Source of the DNA: Branchiostoma floridae
Taxonomy: Eukaryota; Chordata; Leptocardii; Amphioxiformes; Branchiostomatidae
Direction of reading: 5' to 3'
Assembly (NCBI RefSeq): GCF_000003815.2
Contig: NC_049980.1
Coordinates: forward strand, 16,507,603-16,565,012
DNA length: 57,410 nucleotides
Position numbers and translations under genes: made by a program. Under the pieces are notes generated by a model that worked only from the letters and a program-made list of their open reading frames with translations, was not told the DNA's origin and ran no database searches. Shown here one piece after another: positions 39,930-52,700 of this stretch (the stretch's first letter is position 1; every line of letters starts with the position of its first letter).

Positions 39930-41180
39930 ATTACAGTTGTGGAAAAAATGAAACGTTACCCTGAAATATGCTTGTGTCTTGTACTGAGACAAAAAATGAT
40001 AATGAATTGTAAAAGGTGTGAATAACATTGTTTAAATGATGGTTAGATATGTTACTACTCAGTTTTCTTGGTGACTTTATAGGCAGTAGCTGCTGCACAG
40101 TTTTTTTCATGATACTGCTGAGAGTTTGAGCCTCACTGGTATTTAGTTGGTGTTGCCTGAGATAAATTCTTAGTTTAGAGTTTAAAACATAATCTCTTTG
40201 TCTTGTGTATTCTGAAATGCAATGTGATACAAACAGGTTAGAACAATTTAGAAGAGAAAGGCTAAATGACTTAAGATGTAGGTAGTTAAGATATCTACTA
40301 ATTTTCCGCATTTCATGGTAAAACTTGATTTTACCCCTGAATGGCCCTGATACACACATGTAATGCAATTTGTAGAACCAGTTATTACCTAATGCTGTAC
40401 ACAGAACGGGCAGATTTCATTTCAGATATTCTAGAAAACAATTGTAATAAAAATGATTAAACAGAGATATGCATTGTATAGAAATTTCAATGTCCTATGC
40501 TTGTCTATTGCATGTGCAATTAAGGTTTGGATTACTGGGCTGTTACAAATAAATTGATTTGATAATGTAAATACTGACAATAGTATACGTATGAATTTGT
40601 GGTGGTGCTTACTTTTTGTAGGTAATTCTCATGCGGTGCCACAAAGTGATGTACATGTAACAGTTCAAAAATGCAGAAAGTGAACATTACATAGAAAATA
40701 GATTTGTTAGGTGCATTGATGCTTTGTGCCAAAACTACTTAAAGGCTTAGTAAGGTAATATACTATACTACACATACAAATNNNNNNNNNNNNNNNNNNN
40801 NNNNNNNNNNNNNNNNNNNNNNNNNNNNNNNNNNNNNNNNNNNNNNNNNNNNNNNNNNNNNNNNNNNNNNNNNNNNNNNNNTCATGTATCACTGCTAATA
40901 TGTTATCAAAAGCAGTTTGTAAACACTTACAGGGATGGGACAAGATCGATTTGTGGGCAAGTAATTTGACTGAGCATTTCATTGAACATGCAGGTTATTT
41001 TATGTTTCATGATTTACCAGTGCAGAAAAGTGTGTGTAATTCTGTACATACAGGAAGCTGAAGGCTACTTGTTGGAAGTCATATGATTTAGTTTGTGTGT
41101 GTCAATAAAAAGATAAGATATCAAGCAGTTCCATTGAAAAATTACATTTGCATTTTGAATAAAATTCAGGACTTGATTCA
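39930..41180 (+). other. TICAM-like gene 3' UTR
   Basis: AT-rich, no coding signal. Poly(A) signals AATAAA occur near 40446, 41104 and 41157; the last pair is the most likely end. The 100-N gap at 40782-40881 lies inside. Confidence 0.6.
40782..40881. other. Assembly gap (100 N)
   Basis: A placeholder gap in the presumed 3' UTR of the TICAM-like gene. Confidence 0.95.
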
Positions 41181-41464
41181 CAGAACTCCTGTTTATCATT
41201 CTATGTTAAGATAATGTTACATCCAACTTGCTTCTGAATCTTATGAAGATAAAACTTAGGTTGGCAGCACAGGCCAATATAGTAACATATTTGTACTTTT
41301 GGCATCTTTGGCCACATATATGTACAGTATAACCTGAATTGAACACAGTTGATGTGTAGTCACCATCGAAATTTAATGATTTTTTGTGTGATCTTATTTC
41401 AAACCACTTCAATGTGTAAGCTTAAATTTTTTTTAGATGCAAGAACTTGAGAGGACAAGTATAA

Positions 41465-44400
41465 TGTGTAAATCCATTTATTGGCATATACACATACATT
41501 ACATGTACTTAAGGTTTGATAAGTCTGCTCAATACGAACAACAAGGATATGTATGAGCTCGTATTCATGGAATGACTACACACTTAGAATTCGTGAATAC
41601 ATTTGTATGCTGGCAAGTTCATTTGTTTAAGGGCACTATCATCATGAAACATTTTGGACTTCATTCTGTACAAAACTGCCATCTTGACTTCAGGCTACAA
41701 ACTATGAAAGGGAATATACATCTTTACAACATAGAAATTCTTGGTCCCTTGATTCTTGTTCTGAGCTAAGTTCTGTCTGGCCTTGTCAACAGCATGAAAT
41801 GACTATACATGTACTTTCATAACTGGTCATGACTGTAATTGACCATTTTCAGCACACATGATGATGACACAATTTTATATAACCTGTGCAGCAGCACAGA
41901 CATGATTTTCACTACAGCAATGAAATAACAAAGCACAAGTGAACTTCCAGCTAATATACAATCTTGAAACTTTTTGTGTTTTATTTTCAGGGTTCTTGCA
42001 GTGATCTCTCCAATGTAAATCCATGACACTGCAAATATGTCCCTTTTGTATGACTACTGAACTACAGAATTGTTTAATGCAAATTTAAAACTGAAAACTT
42101 CTTTTCACCATCAAATAAAACCACTGCACAAGTAAATAAAATTACAAGTAACAACTGAAATGGCTGAAAGACTAGCGGTAACAGTGCAGCACACACCAGT
42201 CTCTTAGCACACTAACACTGTAGATGGGGACAAGTGTACGTAGTCTCTTACATGTCTTACCAATGGCTCAACCCTGTCACAAAGCATCATGGGTCACAGC
42301 TTGTGGATACTGATAACCTGCATCACATCCCATCATACATTGCAAATTTCAGAAACTAACTCTTGAGGGGTAAATATGCACTTAAATAGCATGTTGTCTT
42401 AGTATCTTTCAAACAGTTCTGAGGGCAGATTCAGTATAAGCAGATAAACTACCAAACCACCTTTGTACTGTTACAACAATAAAGATTCTTGTGTAAATAA
42501 CATTAAATTTAGTACTTTTTAGTATTTCAATTCATAACAAACTTGCATTAGAGATGAAAGCAACAATAAACAGAGACTACACGCTAAAGAACAAGATTGT
42601 ACAAAATAGATAATATAGCATTTGTTCCATAACATAATACGGCATTACCACAATGAATATCACAAGAAATATTACTTCATATTCATAAATCTTGTTCAGA
42701 AAGCAATCCTGACAAAACAGAATATGATAAACACTGCAGTGAGTCTGGTTAGAAAGTTTTGGTGGAACATTAATCAATTGCACACTATGTGTTTAAATTA
42801 GTAAAAATAAGAACAGGAATAATATTCTACAAATTAGAAACTCTTTTGGAATCATCAAGTGACTATTTTTCTCTATGTTATTCAATGGAGTTAGTAGATT
42901 AAAACATAATGACGAAATCAAGGCCTGGAACAGACCTTAAGGCTTTCAACTGAAAACAACCTTTTTAATATACATGTACAATTGTCCCACACGGAGGAAC
43001 TTGTCACTTGAAAGTCACTTGTCACCAATTCCACGGGCTAGACTTGTGCAACATTACACTTTACTAAGGCAACAGATTGGAAACATTGGTATATAATTAA
43101 ACTGTTACTTTTGATGCTTGCACAACAAATGTGAGTGAACATACAAATTTAGCCTCAACCAGCAATAAGGTGCACAACCCACCATTTTGGGGCACTTCTA
43201 TATGTGCGAAGCCTTTTATCAATATCCACAACTGAATGTGGTCTTTACTTTCCAGTAAACGTCCCTGTGAAAATCAGCATGTAAGTAGCGAGAAAAATAA
43301 TAGTGACCTGTGATCAGAGCTTTGACTTGTGAGTCATGTTCCTCATGGCATAATTTTGTCAAAATGTTTCATGAGGATCTTTTCACATTCCAACTAAGTG
43401 GGTGTCTGACTTTCGGCAGAGTTGACGAAGACCTGTAATAATCATAATGATTTGATTTTTGGTAGACAAAAATAAAAGGCTTTATACTTCATAACTAGGC
43501 CCCAAAATTTGTGGTGAGGCCAAGAATTTGTTGCTCACCTCTTGTATTAAAGACTGGTCCAAAACTATTCCACAACATCATAGCCAAGACTACACATGTA
43601 TAAAGTGCTTTGAATGTACAAATGTACTGTGTTTCTATAATCGTGCTGGCAATAGAAAACACAGTGGAAAACTTATGCATCTTCAATATTGCAATTTTCT
43701 CCTTGAAGATAGGTGTTTTTCTTTCTTATTAAATGTTATTCAAAATCCAAAGGAATTTCTAGTCATATTAAGCAAGAGCTGTGAAGTAAAATTGATGTTT
43801 GAAGACCCGCCATATTGTTTTGAAGCTCTGGATGGAATGTTCAATTCCATACACAGAAAATCCCTTTTAAGTGGGGTTTGCTGTTTAATCATTCAATGCA
43901 TCTAAAATGAAATTTCTTCAGACTAAGACATATTGCCTTCACTACAGTTGATATGAATGCTTTCACTACTTCTTACAATATTTAGATAAAAAATACTTCT
44001 CGATCTTAACTTAATGAAATCTTATAAATGATCTGTTGATGAAGGTCAGTTATCAGGGACTGGTAAAAAGCACTTACTCAAGCAACTGAATATGATTTTG
44101 GAAATGGTTGAACGTTTCAGATAGCATCCACTATCTTTCGTTAGTGATACTGAGGAGATCTGATAGAAACTGGTTTTATACCCTAACTATGAATTGAAAT
44201 GCAAAAGGACTGAAGACCATTATGGATTGTCCAATTGGAAACAAAGGTAAGACAAAGTCAAGCCGTACACAAATATTTGGGGTAGAAGCCAGTAATTTAT
44301 AACACTCTATATATGGAGTAGGCTGTGGCCATATTCAGTATTTGGGAACTAGGTTCTGACCCATTCGACATGGAACAGTGTAGTCCCTACTTGCATTCAG

Positions 44401-44771
44401 TCTGAACCACTACCACTTCTGTTAGAAATTTGTGAACTTGAAATGTGCAAATAATTTATATAATCAAGTGTAAATAATACAATGACACTTTGTTGTAATC
44501 TGAGATCAGCCAACAGATCAATGATTTCCCCATAATCATGGAACTGTTCAAGTCTTAGTATATTGTGAAATATAAATTAGTGTGAGTCACCCTTTAGCAG
44601 GAAAAGAGGCTCTGCCCTTCATGACCCAAACTGTCAATGTCGGTCCCAGGTCTGCAACACCAGTCAGTGTTCTTTTTAGATTCAACACTAAGCAAAAACT
44701 AATAAAACTTCACTGCCCGGACAGATTGCCTGAAACCAGCATGTTTCTATCCTGCTACATGTACGACCTTG
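41465..44771 (-). other. Presumed long 3' UTR of the PARP6/8-like gene
   Basis: Between the PARP stop at 44772 and the end of the TICAM-like gene there is about 3.3 kb without coding exons. A minus-strand AATAAA (TTTATT on the plus strand near 41477) could end the transcript, making the two genes tail-to-tail. The extent is inferred. Confidence 0.4.
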
Positions 44772-47700
44772 TCAGTCTGTGGCCGTCATGTTGCCGATGG
44801 CCCTGAGTATCTCCTTCTGGTACTTCTCCTGTGTGGTGTCTACCATCGAATCCCCCACCTGCCCATCTTCGTACCTGCACAGGAGGCATCAGTAGATAGT
44901 CAATCACCACAAAACAATAAAAAAGGTGTCTACTTGTGATTATGACACAGTTCAGCAATTGTTTATTCACCAGTGTGTGCATTTCTGTTGAAATATCGGA
45001 CATTGATACATTGATTGGGGACTGAGAAAAAGCAAAAGAGTATGTTAGTGGTTCAATATTTTGATGTTTTTCAGTTGTTAAGACAGGTAGGGTAACCCAA
45101 AGGGTAAGCTGGGTCGGTAAAAATACTGAATACTTGTAGAAGAGACTGATAAATGTTGCTAATTCCTCAAGTGTTCTGAGCATAAGAATGACATCATGAT
45201 GGATGATAAATGTGTACCACTTAAAATTTAGGTTTCTTCTTTGCTAATTAGGATGGTTCATCCTTTCACAACTGTTGGTGTATAACAGATATCATCATCA
45301 TCATCATTCATCCTCTTGTGTGGTGGAGCAGACGAAGTTAGTCCTCCAGAACAGATATACACGTATGTTAAATTCTTATGTTAGGATGTTACTCCTACCG
45401 AATTACCTAACAGTATGTAAATCAGCTAATAAAACATGGAGGCATCAATGCAAAACTGTAGATATTGGTTTGACAGACTTACACAAAAAAGAACCTTGTG
45501 CAGACATGGTCAGGGTTAGGCACCACCCAGATGTTGTTGTGTTTTCTTAGCTCCTTGGAATGGATCACTGCAAGAACAGACTTAAGTTACTCATGGAAGA
45601 GACATGTACTTGTCAAAACTTAAAACTACATGACTTTGCGTCAGGTAGATACTAGTAGTAGTGCAAACAAATTTGAGCCATGAAATGCATTTTGATACAG
45701 AATAACTGATATCACATAATTATATCAAAGTTGAACACTGACAATCCTGATCTAGCTACATTATATAGTCTGTTTAAACCAACTCTGAAGTAACAAATTT
45801 GTGATGTTAATTATTGCATCATAAACTCTGTAAACCTCACCTTCACAGAGAGCTATGCATGTCAAGTTGTCACTCTCTAAGAAACGCTTTGTATTTTCTT
45901 TCTTGCCTGTCTTCTCCTGAAATAAAAGGCATCCAGATGAGGTGAAGAAAAATAGATTATTCCCACAACTGAAAGAAAAAGATTTCTTTTTAAAATTTTG
46001 TATTGTAATGCTTGGACATGTATGTCCCAGACAAAATTGCGTGAATGAATGCATGCAACAATAACCAAATGATTTCATCTAAAAAAACATGCCCACTTAC
46101 CATGCAATAACATGCACCAAAATATGCTCAGCCTGATATACAATGCTAAGGTCAAAGTATGAATTTTCAATTACACATTGCCTTAAGAAAATTGTATTTT
46201 CTTAATAATGCGCATATGAGAAACTGATAATGCAAAATTACTTCCCAATTAAATTCATAGCCCCATTGTATGCATATGACTTCACTGTGTATACCCTTAA
46301 GTGCGATTATGGCAAATATTTCTTGCAAACATGCATAAGAAAATTAATACATACATAGTGTTTCTGTATTTTCTTCAATAATGATAAATGAATGAATAAC
46401 AAATGAGAATGAAAACAAATATCACCAAGACATACGACCACAACAAACTACAAACTCCTTGCTACGATGCAGGGTTTTTAAACAAAGTCTGAGACACATT
46501 TTGTGCTGTGTCATATCAGCATTGACAACTGAGGCATTAGCATTCAATTGCTTTAAGGGATATCTCATTACCTAAAACTTTAAATGAGGATAACAATAAA
46601 TGCCACTGTTTCAACAATGAAACAGCTGTGAAACCAGAAGACAAAAGGATGACAAGAAAGTCAGTCATTGAACAAAAGTTAATACACACAAGCAATAAAC
46701 AAAAGTCAATACACACTTAAAAACAAAAGCCAATACACACAGGCAGCTTTCACAGTTGCCAAGGGTTTGTTATATAAGGAACTGGCATTGACTGCACAAA
46801 TGAAATGTTATGAAATACTGTGTATATATAAGTGTGCGATGGTTCATTAGGGTGGCTGCACAAAGGCTAAGAGTTGGTAAGCAATGGGTTGGTGACTTAA
46901 GTTCCCCACGATATCACAGGCTGCATTAGGACAGCACCCATGGTGTGTATCTCCAACATTCATCATAATGATAGACAGGATCCGTGCAACACACATTATC
47001 CTTGTGCATGAGTGCCAATTGGTAGGGTCTGTACACCAGTAAAGTTGTGTATTGCCAGCATGTCCTGAACTTCCATGAAACGATCCAGACACAGCAAAAG
47101 ATAGACTTGAGGGATTGTCTTTCATGAAATGATGCACATCAAGCCATCAAGGACAAGTCACGGCACAAGATGAGAGGGACTTACTGATGCTGCAGTAGTC
47201 TGATTAGTACACCCAAGGGCCTTGCAGCCTTGCAGGAACCCCTTCCGATGGGGGGTCTGAAATATGGCCATCAACAATGCAATTTACTCACTTGTGCAGT
47301 GTGTAAGCACACCACACACTCAGCACTCCCTGCTGTGACTGAAATATGTCCTGACAACCACACACCTGAAAACCTGAAACTGTTACACACAGTACCTGGC
47401 CATTCATGTACATTGCTCAAGTATTGTTTCAAACCTTTCAGAGCAACAAAGACACCTCTCAGTTAAACTTTGTGATTTCTTTTGCAAAATTGCAAGCAAA
47501 AGGAAGAGAAGTACTTTTTGTACCTCAAAGACTGACTAAAGTCAGTAAAGGGTAAAGAGGGGGATGTTCCTGGAACCTTAAGGATCTGAAAAGAGTCCTT
47601 TCTAACCATGCAAAATGCATTTTTGACAGCACAGGAAGCCATTTTCAGTTTAAACACCCAGATGGCTAAACATGTACCACACAATGTAACATGTCATATT

Positions 47701-49795
47701 CCAAATATTACAGAAAGGAGGTATCAAAGTCAAATAAAAGTGACTGTGTACTGTTTTATGACTTATGTGGGGCAAAGGCAACAGTTCAAAAGCCATTAGC
47801 CACTGATTCCAAACCTCTGAACACTGGAAACAATTCAAACAATGATCTGATACCAGACACGCCTTATGACATCAACAAAATGAATAGAATTACCCCATAA
47901 ATTCCATCATCGTGTGATTGATGACAAATGTTGACAACCTGCTGGACCTGATGAATACATGGTAGATTGCTACATTATAGACAATATACACATTTAATCA
48001 TGCAGGGTTGGACAAGTCCACTAAGTAAAAGTGCTGATTGGGCAAGTGCATGACCTACCCCACTTGCCCGATCGGGCAAGTAAGATTTTTCGATTGAGCG
48101 ACATTTTGATATACCTGTTCCTTTTTACAGTCATGGCATCAAGCAATGGTCAACATCAAAGAATAGAGGCAAAATCAAGAATTCCATTGCTGGAAGTGAA
48201 AATGAACATAAAAGTGACATTTGAATTTTGGGCAAGTGAAAAATTGGTTCGGGCAAGTAATTTTTTTATGTGCTTGCCCGATAGGACAAGTGAATTTTAG
48301 AAAACTTGTCCAACCCTGTAATGTAATGATTGTTTTCTACCAAATAGCTCACGTACTCATGGATCATTTCCTGAGTTTTTTTAGTACTTGTCAGAGATGA
48401 CTTACCACTAGCAGAGCCTTGTTCCTGGCAGCCTTGTGACTGCCATGACCCATGCAGGAGTAACCGAAGGAAACACTGGAGTTGGGACTCAGGTAGATAC
48501 CACTACCATATGCAGCACCATGGAGCTAGAAGCAAGGCATACATCAGCTATAGTATAGCAAATACTCATATTCATTGATCTGCAAACAGCGTAACGCATT
48601 ACCACAGTCAAAAGAAAAGCCAAACATACAGTATACAATATATTACATTAGGCAGAATTCTTGAACATCTACAAGAAAAACAATATAATGCAGATCCATT
48701 CTATGCTCTCTGATGATGCCAACATCCATTAGTTAAATGCATAAGATAGTGACAACCACACCATCTGTCATTAAACATTTCTGATGTTGGTCATCAGTTA
48801 AAGAAACAAAATGATACTAACTATGACTTCTGATTCAGAAGCAGTGCCTCTGCTGAGCTCAGAAACAGCACTATTCTTCTTATCATCCAAACATTTTCTG
48901 AAGATGTCAGTTCTTCCCATTGAATAACAATAAGGAGAAGTATCATACATGTTTTTGTAAGCCAGTAGCATCATTACCTGGTGCTTGGTACCTGAAGCGT
49001 TGATGAGGCCATGTCTCAGGATGGAATGCCAGTTTTCTATATGGGAACCACTGCAATATCACAGCAAAAGGTTGGGTCATGGCAGAGAAACCTCGCAACA
49101 TGTACAGCACTGGAAGTTGGTCCTTTTATACATAATTCTAATCCAAAATTTCCAAGAAACGACACAATTTCCTTATTACTTGTCCAGGGACACTGTAACA
49201 AGAAAGTCTGAGGAATACATATGTACATGTAAATCTCATGTCTTACATGTAGTAGAAGTCAATGTGTGTGAAACACCAGGAGACAACGTTTTAGGTAAAT
49301 TGCAAACATGAATAGTACTCTGAGTTGTATATTTTAAGACATGATTAACTTTCCTGATATACTCTTTCAGGGCCAACTAGCACATTAGCATCTGAAAGAA
49401 ATTCTTCAAAAGCTTGGGAACAAAGACGGCTGTAAATCTCTTCACAAAGATAAAAAGAGTCTGAAACAAAGAAAGACTTACTGGAATGCAAACAAACTGC
49501 CATGCTGCCTCTTGGCTTCACGGAATGCCTGTTCCTTAGCAGGGGGACTGCTCAGTAACAGGAACTGGTGTGGGGTATGCATGAACTTAATTCTCTGGGG
49601 GAATAGAAAAAGTGTTCAGTTTAACTTAAACTTGAAATGAAATACCTTGTACCTAGCTATATTAGATTACTAGGGTATCAAATATGACAAATGGGACATA
49701 TTCAAGATTAAGAGGCAATCCAAATGTAGTAGTAAGTCACTCATACCCTGCTTTCTGGCAGCTTGACAATATGCGATCTGTTGCTGGAAATCACC
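44772..49795 (-). CDS. PARP6/8: PARP6/8-like catalytic domain exons
   Basis: Exons 49747-49795 to 44772-44874 encode the ART fold: SNRSHIVKLP, the HGSHIENWHSIL segment (catalytic His), the GAAYGSGIYLSP donor loop with the second conserved Tyr, SVSFGYS, LTCIALCE, and the final FFFVYEDGQ strand. PARP1 uses Glu at the third triad position; here the strand has aromatic residues and no Glu, fitting mono-ADP-ribosylation as known for PARP6/8. The stop TGA is at 44772-44774. Confidence 0.92.
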
Positions 49796-52700
49796 CTGTG
49801 ATTGATACATAGGACACATACAACAAGCATGACATACTACTTCAATGCAAGTACATGTAGGTTACTGGTTATAGGCTTAATCAATATGCTATGTGTCATA
49901 AACAAATATAATTTTCACATAAACATTCTATTAATGCTCAGCTATGTGTATGTAACCTTTTGAAAGGTAAAAGGAAAACACTGCAACATTACAGTATCGG
50001 TTCTTAGGCTATTGCTAACTTAGCTGCTGGAGGTGTCAGAATTGAGGATGACCAAGATAATGGCATTCATTTTGAGTTACTGTAGTGTTTTTACCAGCTG
50101 AGGAAGGGCCAGGCATATTTGTCCTTCTTGTCTAGTTGTTTCTTCATGTCCACTGAGGCCTGGGTCATCTCCCGTACACTCATCAGGCTGTCCAGGATTG
50201 CATTCACCCGGTCATAGTTCTTTTTCTAAAATAAACACACAAAAAAACTATGTTAAACTCCTTAGAGAGCATGGAAGCACAATATTCTGTCAACCTTTTG
50301 AAATAAATATTCACATATAGAATACTGCTTCAAAAATAGCCAATACATATCAATGGTCATTTTAAGAGTGAAAACCAACATTAGATCCTGTATTACCTTT
50401 GGACTGAGCACCATCTCCTTGGCATTATCAGGATCTACCACTGAGGGGAAGGGGTCGAGGATCAGGTCTTTCCTCGGGGAGTGTGAGCTGGCCTTCACCA
50501 TGGCCAGCAGCAAGTCCACAACCTGGTCCGGACAGAAATCCACCTTGTTACATCTTGAAAGTTACTAATATCTTGTAAACACTGCATGCACTGATCCACA
50601 ACATTATGTATGGCCATTGAGCTATAAATACCAGAGAGGATCATACTACTTGCTACATGGAGGAAGTTACTATCTGCAATGTACCACAACCTTCTGTGTG
50701 TCTACAAGTATAATGCTATTGTGCTACAGAATGATGTCAAATTATGTACGATACACGCACGAAAATGACATACTCTGTAAATCTTGAAACTTTTTATGTA
50801 ATGCTGTAGTTTTATTTTCAGGTGGTTTATTTTCAGGTTTTCATCATACATGTTTCTAGTGTCTCCACATGGGGTGAATATAACACAACTGTTTCTGTAC
50901 ATATACTGACTACATATACAAAGCTTAGACTGAGCACTAGCAAATATAAACTGACCTCAGCTCCAGTAGCAATGTCATCGGCAGCTCCTCTCATTACACC
51001 GAGTTGTTGGAAGGCAAAAACACAGACTTCCCGCTCGCACACTACAGGCTAGGGCAGAAATCATGTGTCACAACAACACTACAGTACAGTCATCTCCACT
51101 GGAGGTTGTGACCGCTGAGTGACCAAAGATTGCTCAATGAAATTCATAGTCAAAAAACACATTTTTGTTTTGCTGTCTTTTGACTTGTTCTTTTACATCT
51201 TGCATCACATTTCAATTATGAAATCAAAGGTTACAGTGTTACACAATTCCAATTTTGATCACTGAACTGTTGCTTTGCGATTGCTGTCTAGTAGAAAGAG
51301 GGGCCCATGATATTATGATACAGGTAGAAATATAAATCTTAATTAGGGAGGAAAACTTCTGCAGGGATACAAACATATACTATGAGTTATTGTTCTCCAG
51401 TAACTGACATTAAACATGATGTCACACCTTAATTAACTGTCAAACAAGAAATAATCAAGTTGATATAAGTTTTGGTTAGTATTCTATCAGTACAGTTTAC
51501 TGAGCAAAAGATTGAAAGTGCTGGGCCTTACTTTCAACATAGCGCCGTTCTGGAATATATGTGGCTCATCACACACCACACAGTATTCATTCAGGGTTGG
51601 GATGCGGTTCCGTGCATATATTAGGCACTGGATAAAAGATCATAGAATCAGACTGGCAGCTTAACGGTATTACATGTGCTAAAAATACAAGTTACTTAAG
51701 CAACTGGATAGATTTTGTAAACAGAAGTTTTTTGTCAATGACATGATTATATTTGTTCACTGACAAAAGACAGCAGATGCTCATAGTCATAGCACTCGAT
51801 CAATTATAAACCTTTCCAGTTGCCTGAGTAGTGTATCTCATTACCTGTATGTCTAACCAATATCGATGTACTGTATAATGCATTAGCAACAAGAAGCTTG
51901 CAAAAGGAGACATGCTTTGTACATGATTGTATAATATACATCTTTGAACTTAGATGCAAATCAGTCCCATTGCAGAATAACATTAGTTATGTTTAAAGGG
52001 CAACAAAAGCATGTCTGATAAACTTAGAAATCAGTCCATCACAGCAACACGGACATCTCACAATGAGACCTTTCAAGAGAGACCATCTCCTTGCAAACAG
52101 GATCAGATGTATCAAGGAAGTAGAAAAGAAGTTTATCTCACCTGTGCCAGGAATCCGTACTCCAATCCTGGAATGGTTTTGGCAGTCCTACCTCTCTGTA
52201 AAGATGATGACAGATAAATACATGTTCATGTAGCTACTAACTTGCACAAGCCATAGTTGCTAAGGTGCTAGATTGCTAGCTGAAATAAATTACTTCAGTC
52301 AGATGTCCTAGGTACATAGTAACGAACAAAGGCACAAATGTTGTCTGTGGAACATGGACAACCACTATTTTTGATGTTAAGTCACACTGTGAAATGTGGA
52401 TTTCTGTTGTTATGGTATACTTCTCATACTAAATTCACAATTTAAAGCCATCTTCACTTTGAAGACATTTTTTAACATGTGAAAAAGTATTTTTTCGTGT
52501 CCAAACTCCCCTTGCAAGCATACTGAGAATGTGAATTGACAGAAAGCTGTCCCCAGCCCACCTCAGTTGAACAGGGCACCAGGTGCAGCTCGTCCCCGAT
52601 GGTTGCAGGTTTTAAAGGCTGAGATGGACGCGCTGGCAGCACGACCTGGTGCTGCTGTGCCACGGAGGGCGCCAGGAACAGTGCAGAGGTCCATGTGCCA

